Assembly: GCA_016648135.1 (NCBI GenBank)
Contig: JADDOH010011101.1
Span: 1 to 64,000, forward strand
Direction of reading: 5' to 3'
Origin: Agrypnia vestita
Lineage: Eukaryota; Arthropoda; Insecta; Trichoptera; Phryganeidae
Length of the DNA stretch: 64,000 nt
A program made the position numbers and the translations under genes. Under the pieces are notes generated by a model, which did no database searches, was not told the origin of the DNA, and saw only the letters and a list, made by a program, of their open reading frames with translations. Numbering within the stretch: the first letter of the stretch is position 1; every line of letters begins with the position of its first letter. Shown piece after piece: positions 43,881 through 53,868 of the stretch.

Positions 43881-44199
43881 GTTCAGCGTTTTATTTCATA
43901 ATTTATTTATGAGATATTCTTTACTCAGAATAAAAATCTAGACAGGCTCAAATCTTTCCAATAATGGGTCCCGAGTGTTAAAGTCGCTATGTTCCGCATT
44001 AGAATTTCTTATTTGTTTCATGTGTGTATCGATCATGAAACTACTTCATGGTGTAGTTATTCTTAACAGAATTCTAGACAACTGGACTTGTTTTTTTTCC
44101 AGTTTTTATTTAAATTTCACTTTTTACGCCATCTCGTTTTTTGATTTTTTAAATTTATTTCCATCACCGCACCGTTTTTTTTCGTGACCGCCGAAATGA

Positions 44200-44305
44200 A
44201 GCGTTATTTGGTCATGGCTGCTTGAACATTTACCATTCACAATCAAGACAGGAATATAGTCCTGGGAAGTTATTAATGTTTTCCAACCTTGTATATGTGG
44301 TGTAA
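44200..44305 (+). repeat. repeat family F, terminal piece
   Basis: CACAATCAAGACAGGAATATAGTCCTGG and TTAATGTTTTCCAACCTTG. Confidence 0.55.
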
Positions 44306-44680
44306 ACAAAGTAAATTTTTATTAATCATAGTAATAATGTAACTGCAAAATCATTTTGCTCTTATTGAAAAAAATTCATTTATATTTCAATGTTGCAAAA
44401 GTATTACAAGTAGTTCTAGTTTGTAAAATATGAATTATCTTTTCACGTTATCTCCCAAACTGATAGGAAAGTTACTATGTTTGTAATACAGTTTGAAAGG
44501 GAAAATTGATGATATTTTGACGATAATGATGCCATATTTAGTTGCTGGAAATTCACGAGTATTTTTTGATGTAGGATTTATCGCTCACATTGTTTGCCCG
44601 AATTTTCAGATTTTCATAATAAAAACACAATTCTTTCATACACAGTAAAATGGTTTATTTTATTTTCTGTATCGCCTACA
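44306..44680. other. no gene seen
   Basis: AT-rich spacer with no recognisable landmark. Confidence 0.35.
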
Positions 44681-44683
44681 TAT

Positions 44684-45233
44684 CTATACCTATAAAACTC
44701 AATGTCTGTCTGTCTGTCTCTCTGTTCTCTATACAAATCCACACCGTTTGTCTGATCGATTGAAATTTTACATACTTATGCTTTGGGACCCGGCGGATAA
44801 CATAGGCAACATTTCCCCCCTATTCTTTTACTCCTTCCCCTCCCCCTGACATATTTTCGATCTGTACCGCTTGACCGCTGCAAATCTGTATTGTTTGACC
44901 GATCGGCCTCAAAATTTGGAAACTTATTCTTTAGGACCCGGCGAGTAACATAGGTGATATTTCCCCCCTGTTATTTTTCCCTTTCCCCTCCCTCTGATAT
45001 ATTTTCTATGCAAACCTTTCGGTGCATACCGTTCGACCGATCGGACTCAAGATTTTTAAACTTTTTCTTTAGGACTCGGCGGGTAACAAAGGTGACTTTT
45101 CCCCTATTCTTTACCCCTTCCCCTCCCCCTGATATATTTTCGATGCAAATCTATACCGTTCGAATCGAACCTTGGTTTCCCCCCACAAATTTATTTTCAA
45201 CTTAATCCTTAACCCGTGCAACACCGGGTACGA
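44684..45233 (+). mobile_element. Helitron-like non-autonomous element
   Basis: Begins TCTATACCTATAAAACTCAA with a TGTC tetranucleotide run, and ends CCGGGTACGAAAAGTTAG. It contains three copies of a 130-150-bp block (GACCCGGCGG.TAACATAGG...TTTCCCCCC...CCCTCCCCCTGA). The reversed relative is at 23976-24520. The terminal CTAG has become TTAG. No Rep/helicase gene. Confidence 0.6.
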
Positions 45234-45244
45234 AAAGTTAGTAT

Positions 45245-45246
45245 TC

Positions 45247-45278
<32 letters not shown>

Positions 45279-45305
45279 ATAGATATATATATATACATAC
45301 AATAA
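45245..45305. repeat. TA microsatellite
   Basis: TATATA run of about 55 bp abutting the Helitron-like 3' end. Confidence 0.85.
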
Positions 45306-45499
45306 TATATATTACATACAATAATTGCAAAAAAAAATTGTTCAAACATTTCATTATTAAAATTTTTTAGTTATCCAGTCGCCTCGTATTTATTTTATGT
45401 AAATGTTTAATTTCTTTACCTCCAATTTTAATTTCAAGTGTTTACAATTTTCATAAATTTAATAAGCACTGTTTATAATTTTTTTTATTAAATTAAAAC

Positions 45500-45765
45500 A
45501 AAATTACTTAATTTTCACCACTTTAATAGATGAAATATCCGCACATTTCGAAAACAATATTCTCATATTCAGGATAACTAGTGCACTAACATGAAATATA
45601 GATTAACATTGTGAGAGGGTTATAGAAAAAAGTTGGAAGGGGAAGGGGAGTAAGAAGAGATAATTAGGGAATTACATGTACATTAGAAGGGGAATGATGG
45701 TTAAGTAAAATAATATTCAATAGAGGATTGTTTACAAATTTTACCTAACTATTACTATTTGATAA
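45500..45765 (-). mobile_element. Penelope-type 3' end, degenerate core
   Basis: On the minus strand the TAAAGTGGTGAAAA tail (45515-45535) and GAAA...CTGA (45546-45572) are in the usual order, but CUGANGA is broken. Further upstream is AAATTTGTAAACAATCCTCTATTGAATATT, the same text that precedes the terminal repeat at 39450. Confidence 0.55.
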
Positions 45766-45846
45766 ATAATAAAATATATTAATATATTTCATAAAGAAAT
45801 ACCCACATATTTATAAATACAAAATACTGATTTAGAACATAATATA

Positions 45847-46330
45847 CAAGGTTATTTGGAAAACATTAAAAACCTCGCAGGACTATATTCCTGTCTTCAA
45901 TAGATATGGAGATAAGCGACATAAAAATTTGCATTTTTTTTCTGAATTATTTTTTGTAAAACGTTGAACTATCATTACAGTAACTGATATAGAATACGAA
46001 AAATTCATTTCCTTTAATACAAGTCAAATAAAATAATAAAAACCTTCCAATTTCAATTGGAATTTCTGCAGGGTTTTAATCATTTTACTTAACTTATATT
46101 GAAAAAAAGAATTCTTCGAAATCAATTAGCAATGTAATTATAGTTCAAAGTTTTGTAAAATATAAGTCAGAAATATTGAAAAAAAAATGCAAACTTTGAT
46201 ATTGCATAACTCCAAGAGGACTGACATTGGGTGATGGCCATGGCTGCTTAGACATTTTGGACTCATAATCAAGGCAGGAATATGGTCCTGCGAGGTTTAT
46301 TATGTTTTTCAGACAATGCTGTATACAATA
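45847..46330. mobile_element. repeat family F, fold-back copy
   Basis: Left arm, reversed: GGTTATTTGGAAAACATTAAAAACCTCGCAGGACTATATTCCTG. Right arm, forward: ACTCATAATCAAGGCAGGAATATGGTCCTGCGAGG. Arms of about 240 bp meet near 46090, a giant palindrome. A third, single-arm copy follows at 46490-46680. Confidence 0.65.
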
Positions 46331-46489
46331 TTAAAAAATTTGATAATGCGTGGATGTTCTTAGGGTGGAATTGGAAAACGTTGCATTGTGCAAAATGATC
46401 ACTGACTCATATTGGTCATAAGCCCTGGGTTATATCCTTAAAGACTTTACATCTTAGTAACTCACAGGCGAATACGAGTTACTTAGATG

Positions 46490-46680
46490 GAATGTTTCTG
46501 CAATAATAGTCCAACGCTTTGTAAAAAATAAGTCACAATTATTGAAAAAAAATGCAAACTTTGATTTCGCATATCTCCACAAATATTGATGTAAGGTCAC
46601 GGTTTATTGAACATTTACGACTCATAATCAAGGCAGGAATATAGTCCTGCGAGGTTATTAATGTTTTCCAAATAACCCTG
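46490..46680 (+). repeat. repeat family F, single arm
   Basis: From AATAGTCCAACGCTTTGTAA through CGACTCATAATCAAGGCAGG to CCAAATAACCCTG. Confidence 0.65.
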
Positions 46681-46729
46681 AGGTATAAAAGTAGTTGAAA
46701 CTAAGTATTCATTATTTTATTTATAATTG

Positions 46730-47639
46730 TGGGTGTCCCAAAATTTAGGCAAGATTTGAATTAAATAGAAAACTCAGTAATTTTTTAAAAATTTTCATTT
46801 TTTTATTAAGTCCATAGGATAGGGTTATGTATGAAATAAACATCGTGCAAATTGCTTCCACGACTTTGCTGGCACATACGCACACTTTTGTCGAAATTTT
46901 CCGTTATCATTTTGCACAAATGTAGCTAAATTTCGTTGATGCAGCGTTGAATCTCTTCCTTTAATGCATGGTTGGTTATGGATTTGTTGGCATAAACCTA
47001 AGACTTAAATAACCCCTTAAAAAGAAATCAAACAGTTTTAAATCATATGATCTAGGGGGCCAATTCTGATCACCGAAACAAGAGAGTACATGACCAGGAA
47101 ATATCTCCCGCAGTAATTGAATTGTTTCACGGGCTGCATGGCGTGTGGCACCTTCTTGTTGAAACCACGTGTCGTCTACATCAGTGTCATCCAATTTAGG
47201 CAGAAAGAACTTGGTTATCATGTCGCGGTATCGAGCACCAGCAACAGTCACTGCTTGACCAGCTCCATTTTCGAAGAAGTAAGGTCCAATGATGCCTCCA
47301 GCCCAAAATCCGCACCAAACAGTGACACGTTGTGGATGCATTCGTTTTTGGATAATCACATGCGGGTTCTCTGAACCCCAAATGCGGCAATTTTGACGAT
47401 TCACGAAGCCATCAAGGTGAAAATGAGCTTCATCGCTTAGTATGATTTTGCTCGAAATTTGCGAACTGTGGCTGCCAAACTTCACACTTCAACAATGAAA
47501 ACGCGTTGTTCTCTCGAAAAGTGCTCCATTTAAATTAACCCTAAGCTGTCAGCTGTCAAACTGTTTTTTTTTTGGTTGCCAACACTTTACCACACAAATG
47601 GCAACAAATTCAAATCTTGCGTAAATTCTGGGACACCCA
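46730..47639 (-). mobile_element. Tc1/mariner element of DD41D (rosa-like) type, internally deleted
   Basis: Inverted ends TGGGTGTCCCAAAATTTAGG and CCTAAATT-like reverse CTGGGACACCCA bound a 910-bp element. It carries the C-terminal two thirds of a transposase (46976-47485). The region for the DNA-binding domain is missing, so it is a deletion derivative. Confidence 0.7.
46976..47485 (-). pseudogene. Tc1/mariner transposase, catalytic domain only (DD41D spacing)
   Basis: 169 codons. LSDEAHFHLDGFVNRQNCRI holds the first catalytic Asp. WFQQEGATRHAARETIQLLR holds the second position, where Glu replaces the expected Asp (WFQQDGA). The third Asp is in PRSYDLKLFDFF, 41 residues later, which gives the DD41D spacing of rosa-type elements. 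The N-terminal helix-turn-helix half is missing. The frame is open but the enzyme should be inactive. Confidence 0.7.
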
Positions 47640-47644
47640 TTATA

Positions 47645-48175
47645 TTAGGTATTAAGAATACAACATTCCATTAATGCTATTTTAAGCTCTACACCAACTA
47701 TAAATTAACAATGTTGGAAATACCAAGGATAATATAATACAGGCAATAAGATTATTAATAATTTTTGTAACAGTTGCACAAATTTTGTGCAGCTGTCGTG
47801 TATGCAGTTGTCTCGTCATCGGTACATCCGGAGATTTTCAAAAATTTAAAATAAAGCAATAAGCACTGCGAAAAGATCGTCGTGAAAGAGATTTTTCTCG
47901 CTTCTTTTGATAAACTAGGCCTCAAAAGTGCAGTCCCTGCATTTAAACCATGGACATGAAATGTCAAAGAAGGTTACTCCTGCCGGTTTGTTGAAAACAA
48001 TCATGTTTGATATGCAGATTGACGATTTTAACATTTTAGGCGCAAACACAAACCCTCACAAGGGCCGAGCATCAATCAAAAAAAAAAAAATCAAACATTA
48101 AATTTCGTTGTCTATCCATCTGTTCGTCCGTCCGTTTGCCTGTCTTCCTTGATGTAGTAATGCAATGTCCGTAAT
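47645..48175. other. no gene seen
   Basis: AT-rich; includes an A13 run at 48080. Short frames have no recognisable domain. Confidence 0.35.
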
Positions 48176-48179
48176 TTAG

Positions 48180-48360
48180 TTTGAATTCACGGCTAGAAAA
48201 CGAAATTAAACTGCCGGAGACGAGGCTTGAAACCCGGGTCCAGCAAACCCTAACCAGCCATGTTGCTACGGCCGCCTCTCCGTGGACCGCCAAAAAACAC
48301 GGCAGAATATCCCAGAAAATTATGACCAGAAAATTACGAACGGCTGTGGAAGCCTGAAAA
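48180..48360 (-). repeat. tRNA-derived SINE-like sequence
   Basis: On the minus strand GGCGGCCGTAGCAACATGGC and GACCCGGGTTTCAAGCCTCG give A- and B-box-like motifs (B-box-like GGTTTCAAGCC). The left side shares CGGCAGAATATCCCAGAAAA with 26205-26225. Confidence 0.4.
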
Positions 48361-48814
48361 CAATACAACTAAAAAATACTTTATGTTTTGTTATATTTAT
48401 TTTAGCAGGAACTAAAAATGTATACATATTATATAATTTATATTATAATAAAAATTGCGATTCACATAATTTTCCTGTTAAAATTATTACATGATTTTAA
48501 ATATTCAATAAACTTTAAAAAAACAGTGAAGCCCTCAAAGGAGTTGGATTTTTGCTAAAATGTTAAAGTTTCATCAAATTCAATCAAATTTTAATGATGC
48601 TTTTGAATGATGAGATAAATATTTTATGTAGTGCTTGTTTGTCCAGTGGTAAGGAACTCGCCTACTGATCCAGGATACTCCAAAATTTGCGATATTATCA
48701 CAACGCAAGCGTCGAGCTGGTCCTCCGCATCCAGTTGCTTCCTGCAATAGTTTTTGAATCGGCGATCCAGTCAGCTGTAACTCTACCATTTAAAGACCCC
48801 ATGGCAAGAAGTTG

Positions 48815-49400
48815 TTTTTTTTTTAATATTTATTTTCTTTACATTTTATAATATTTAGTCCCAAAAAACGACTAAAAAGACGTTTGTCTGTAGGTTCATT
48901 TTTACAATTGTAAGTTACACTACTACAAAATATTATTCACTTTATAAACTATATAAGAGATAAAAAACGAAAACAATTAAGTACAAAAAACAACATAAAA
49001 GAAATTTTCAGTACAAAGTTAAAAATTTTAAGTAAATTTAGAAAAGAGCAATAAATAAAGAAAATAGCAAATTAAAAATATAAATAGCAAAAATTAAGGA
49101 AAAAGAAAGAGAAATATATATAAATATAAACATCACTAATTATTCAAAGTCATTATCATAATTAAACACTTAATATAGTTCATAAATAACTAATGTCGTT
49201 TTCTATTGACCACTTTTTAAGTTCTGACATTGACTTTGAAGTTTTTAAGCCTGAGGGAAAGGTACTTTGCATTTTGTTCAAGAACATTGGAACTCGATAT
49301 TCAAGTATTCTCAGATCATATTTGTTTATTATTCTTGGTATTGTTAATCTTGTGTTTTTGCCATGATTAACTACTTTTTTGTAACTTTCATTTTCGTGAT
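48815..49400 (-). pseudogene. LINE (CR1/Jockey-like) C-terminus and 3' UTR
   Basis: Minus-strand frame from about 49400 reads KKVVNHGKNTRLTIPRIINK then YDLRILEYRVPMFLNKMQS and ends SIENDISYL-stop near 49186. It matches the 'NTR....IPR.......E.R.P..WN' end of LINE RTs. A 3' UTR continues to an A-run near 48815-48825. Confidence 0.6.
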
Positions 49401-49835
49401 TTTCTAACTAACATTTTTGTCAAAAATGAGTCAATAAGCCTTCTAAACTAAATAATGCACGCTCTTTTCATTGGAAATAAGTTCAGAACTTAAAAATAAT
49501 TAGAACATGTTCAAATAATAAGGATGAACATGTTAACTACACTGTTTCATAAAAATACTCATGGGAAGAACATGATGTCTTCAATAATATCATGTTCATG
49601 CCATCATTCTGAAATTAACACGCCTTTAAATTTGATTGGAATATTTATGGTTAATATAAATTTTACTCTGGCAGTACTGTCATATATTTGTTTTTATTTG
49701 AAGACTTTTATAATATGTAGGTACTTATATATTATTTTCCAATAATTTTAAATGGTACATACCATATTTTGTATCATTAATTAACATGCCAGGAATTTTG
49801 TAATTTTGGATAATGGATGGTAAAAACGGAGAGCA
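49401..49835. other. no gene seen
   Basis: AT-rich; contains 'AAGAACATGATGTCTTCAATAATATCATGTTC', an inverted ATGATGTC/AATATCAT pair, near 49570. Confidence 0.3.
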
Positions 49836-49839
49836 TTTG

Positions 49840-49990
49840 AACGGTTGTTTGATGTTCTATGTATTCTGCCGTATGTATCTGACCTCTCTGGCCGACGTTA
49901 CGGATCTCATTGCAGGATCCATCATCAGGGCTGATTTTCATTGTCTTATTTACCGTTGAATGTCCAAGTGGCCAAAACCGGGGTAGTGGC
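49840..49990 (-). mobile_element. dispersed element end with hammerhead-like core
   Basis: Minus strand: CTGATGA, perfect stem GGATC...GATCC, then GTAA in place of GAAA (49898-49928), followed by CGTCGGCCAGAGAGGTCAG. Same subfamily as the inverted repeat at 25980-26290. Confidence 0.5.
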
Positions 49991-50248
49991 CAAAACCGGC
50001 CCATCATCCCTAATAATGTTAAAGTTAATTAGGTTTCCAAAGATAAATACAAGGCTGATTGTGCCTACAATTGTACCCTAGATGTTTGGTATTATGTTAA
50101 ATATTTCATTAATAAAAATGACGAATTGATTGTCAAAACTCGTTGTTTTTAATTTAATTTCCCGTAAAATGCATTAATTATTCATCTTCTTTTATCAAAA
50201 TTATGTTACATTTTTTTTTAAATAGAGATGCGAACACTGAATACGTGT

Positions 50249-50420
50249 CACATCAATATTCTTACTATTTTCAAACTAAGCTAAACGCTTGTGCTATGAA
50301 AATAGGACTAACTTGCTAATCTGGAGGGAGGTTCGAACCTGCGACCTAACCTAACCTCAAGACCAACAAACTACTCTTTTTTTACGTTCACGCTTAAGAT
50401 TTTTGACTTAAGTTGATTCT
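50249..50420 (-). repeat. tRNA-derived SINE, copy 1
   Basis: Shares TTACTATTTTCAAACTAAGC, TAAACGCTTGTGCTA and CTGGAG.GAGGTTCGAACC with 58379-58523. The B box (GGTTCGAACCT on the minus strand) is intact; the A-box part has been replaced by CCTAACCTAACCT. Confidence 0.55.
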
Positions 50421-50467
50421 CAATGCCTTGTCAAACAAACCCCACACTCGGGTAACTCTGACACCTT

Positions 50468-50592
50468 AAATATATATATAATAGATAATGAATTATGAGA
50501 CACAACTTAAATATATATATATATATCTCTCTATCTCCTCTCCTATCTCTCCTATCTCCTCTCTCTCTCCCTCTATATATAATATATATATA
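50468..50592. repeat. TA and CTCT compound microsatellite
   Basis: ATATATAT blocks flank a polypyrimidine CTATCTCCTCTCCTATCTCT run. Confidence 0.85.
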
Positions 50593-50853
50593 AAATTGTG
50601 GGGGACTAGTGGGGCTTGATATTGTTATGAATTTGATAGCCAAAGGACACATTGCTCTGTTGGAGCAAGAAAATAATTAATTTTGGATGTTAAAAAAAAG
50701 TAACCATCAAAAAACTGTCGAAACATGTGCAAAATAGCCCCATTTAACGGTACTGATCTGAAAATATTAGATATATATCTCTGATAAAAACTCACTTGGT
50801 TTAATACATCGTGCCCTTGGAAAAACAAGGTATAATCTGAGTTTATTTGGAAA

Positions 50854-51197
50854 TTAATGTATATTATAGATATCTCTCAGAGACGAAACTGTATTTCTTA
50901 TGGGAAAGTAGGTGTATAAGTCATTTGGGTGTACATAGGACTTATGACCCATCTTATGGTTGGCTTAAGTGATCACTTTACACAATGTAACATTCGCCAT
51001 TTCCACCCATGATAGAATATACCATGCTTACTAATTTTTTGAAAGATGTATATACATATGTTCAAATTGTGTGGCAAGCTTTCACTTATGAGTTGTAACC
51101 GCCTTTCCATGCGGCCTGTACAAAGCCATTTTCATTCCCGTTTCTGTGAGATAGATAGATAGTTTCGTCTCTGTGAGATATCTATAATATACATTAA
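50854..51197. mobile_element. repeat family G, complete element with long inverted ends
   Basis: Inverted ends of about 36 bp: left TTAATGTATATTATAGATATCTC..CAGAGACGAAACT, right its reverse complement with one mismatch. The interior holds the conserved TTAAGTGATCACTTTACACA. 344 bp, non-coding, MITE-like. It supplies the reference structure for the partial copies elsewhere. Confidence 0.7.
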
Positions 51198-51670
51198 TTG
51201 ATTAATAATGTCTCTGTGACATAAATCCAGCACTGTTCTGAAAGATTTGAACAAACTCAAAATATTCTGAATTATTTGGAAATATTAACAGATTTAAGAA
51301 AATGCTATGTATGATAGATGTCATCTCTCAATTGTCAGAGAGACCAGCTTGAGAATAGTTATCAAAAAAATGGTTGACAAATCCGCGAAGTTCCCGAAAA
51401 ATAATCTTTTCGTAATGCATATACCTAGTCGCGAAAACTTCTATTTACATAAATAGATAGAAATTAGCATTTTAACTAATATCCTAAAAATATCTCACAT
51501 AGACATAATTTTGAATTAGTACATAATAATAATAATATAAGCATGTTAAAATAAAAGACATCAATTGCAACAGTAATGAGTAGAACATAATAAAGTAAAT
51601 AACAATAATAAAGTATACGTATTACCTAACTTTATTTACATCTTACATAACAGTAATGAATCAATATTCA
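51198..51670. other. no gene seen
   Basis: AT-rich, no landmark. Confidence 0.35.
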
Positions 51671-51674
51671 GTTA

Positions 51675-51960
51675 TTAATCAAGTATTAATTCAATGTTGC
51701 GTCGCAGATTTATGTTCACTTGTGATGTGAGGTGGTATAGAGACACATGATAGATATCGAAGTCGTTATAGACTCGGCACATTCTCACTATGGGGGAGCG
51801 TAATCCGTAATTGGTACGAGCTACAGGAATGTGGAAGATGCACTGTGTTCTAGTAGCTCTTGCTGAGACGATGGTGATGAGTGATGGATGTTGATAAGGG
51901 ATGGACAATCAAAGTAAACATCTAAAAAAAAGTGAAATCAAAAATAATTGCGTGTTAAAA
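51675..51960 (-). pseudogene. LINE reverse transcriptase C-terminal end
   Basis: The minus frame ending at 51675 includes FHIPVARTNYGLRSPIVRMC RVYN, the 'P.ARTNYG..SPI.RMC..YN' closing motif of Jockey/R1-type RTs. About 77 codons remain. Confidence 0.65.
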
Positions 51961-52194
51961 TCTGAATAGTGCGACTGCATTTTTTTTATTTACTTCATAT
52001 AAATTCTAGTAAAGTATTGTTTATTTTAAAGTACAGGCTGACTGCACTTTGCCGATATTTAAACAAACTGAAACATTGTGCTTCTAAGTTTTAAATATTT
52101 ATTTTTCGACTACTTCGGCGTGGTTTGGTTCATCGCCCATAGAGTGAAAATTAAAAAAAAAAAAAAATTATAGAAATTAACTGTGTGTACACAA

Positions 52195-52590
52195 CTTTTT
52201 TACTGAAAAAAATTCAACATGTTTCAAAGCTAATAATGATTGTGATTATTTTTGTATAGGAAAAACATACAAATTATACAGAATCACAGTTTGATAAATT
52301 AGAAATTTTGGAAATAAGAAAAAGTGTTAATAGTAAATTGAATATTATAAATAACCAGGTCCTTTTTACAAATAGTTATCTTTTAAATTTATTTTCATGT
52401 TAAAGGTACTTTATTATTATTCATTTTCCATGTATAATTTTTTAATATTTTCATTACCTGTACTTCTATTTTTAAATTTAATTTTGTACATTTGTTATCC
52501 TGATGAAGAAGCTATTGGCTATGAAACATGTTGAATTTTTTTCAATAGAAAAGTGGTATATACAAAGATAATTTCTATAAATTATAATTA
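52195..52590 (+). mobile_element. Penelope-like 3' end
   Basis: Starts in a GIY-YIG remnant (NNDCDYFCIGKTYK), then KLEILEIRKSVNSKLNIINN, 3' UTR, hammerhead-like core CTGATGA-[AAGC..GGCT]-GAAAC (52500-52526), and the AGTGGTATATACAAAG tail. Same subfamily as 28625-29015. Confidence 0.65.
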
Positions 52591-52889
52591 TAATGTCACC
52601 ACAAAATAATTTTGCTGTGTTTGAAGAAGTTAAAAAAAATGTTTTAAATTTATTTAGTAAACTGATTCTTGATTCCAGGTACTTTATATAATAAACTTAT
52701 TGGTTCACTTTATTTGTTTTCAAATCAACGTCACAGGAGCTACCATATATATATTTTTTTTAATATATATATTTTTTATTTATTTTTTTGTTTTACTGTT
52801 CTTTTGTTATCTCTTAAAACTCTGTCTCTCTCCTTCAACTACTAAAAACTTAATATATAGTAATAATGTCAATAGAAAATTACTGTCGG

Positions 52890-53470
52890 TATTGTGATAA
52901 ATCATTCCGGTGTAAATAAACTAAATTATAATGACTGCTCAGCATTTTATAAAACGGCAAATAATTTCAATTAACGGAACTAAAAGTAAAGGAACATTTA
53001 AGATGTCTAAAAAATAATAACCTCTCAAAAACAGGCAAATAATTTAACTTTATTGAGATTATCCATATAAATAATAAAGGCCTTAGATTAGAAAACACAG
53101 AAATATTAAAAATCAAGAAATGTCTGAACTCTAAAGCCAATATGTATGCAATTATTAATAAATTATAAATATGTTTTATTCTACTTTGTAATACACACAA
53201 TATAAGTTATTCAATTACTGCTATAGTTTCGAGAGGAGCAGTCCCTCTCATAATGAATCAGTTGAATTTCACGAATAATCCATTGTTTGATATATTCCCC
53301 ATTTCGGTGTCGACTTGTCAATTACCCCCACAATAACTGTGGCCACGCCCCCGTTCAATAATGAACCTGTTTACCAAAATGGGTAATGAATAGTTAGTAT
53401 GCTTCCTTCCTTCCTGATGAAGATACAGTTGTAACGAAACTGGTAGACGTAAAGTTACTCCAAGCGGTTT
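52890..53470 (+). mobile_element. Penelope-like 3' end, second subfamily
   Basis: GIY-YIG remnant (KLNYNDCSAFYKTANN), then LRLENTEILKIKKCLNSKAN, a C-rich 3' UTR and a core CTGATGA-[GATAC..GTAAC]-GAAAC (53414-53439). Related to 26460-26810. Confidence 0.6.
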
Positions 53471-53611
53471 AAACAAAGTTTTTAGTTAGTTAAAATTGAT
53501 AAAAAAAATATTTCGACTGATCAGGTGATAGCATATTATAAAGTTCCTTCAAAATCAATTCAATCTGTGAATCCTAGATATATATATCACAAAATTATGA
53601 CAATCGTTTAG

Positions 53612-53617
53612 TTTATT
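53612..53617 (-). terminator. candidate polyadenylation signal of GST gene C
   Basis: AATAAA on the minus strand, about 131 nt past the stop codon; the first canonical signal downstream. Confidence 0.4.
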
Positions 53618-53747
53618 AAAATTTTCCTGTGAAAAATAGCATTCAAGCGTGGTTTGAAACAGCATTGATGAAAATTTTAAAGCTTTTGAAAATTTGGCTA
53701 CCAATTTTAAAATTCTACGAAATATGCAGAATAATATTTTTTTTGTT

Positions 53748-53868
53748 CTAGTCTTTCGTAATCAAAGACTTCATCGTTTCTCCAAATTTTTTGGCCCCAA
53801 TGCCGTTTGCTTCCTCGTAGTAGGGCAAAGTCTTGCAGTTCGTCATCCAATCACAGACGTTTGGGAAT
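53748..53868 (-). CDS. GST gene C, exon 5 (terminal)
   Basis: 121 nt after an ACAG acceptor. It completes Lys179, then encodes FPNVCDWMTNCKTLPYYEEA to SLITKD, stop TAG. One residue longer than the gene B C-terminus. Confidence 0.93.
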
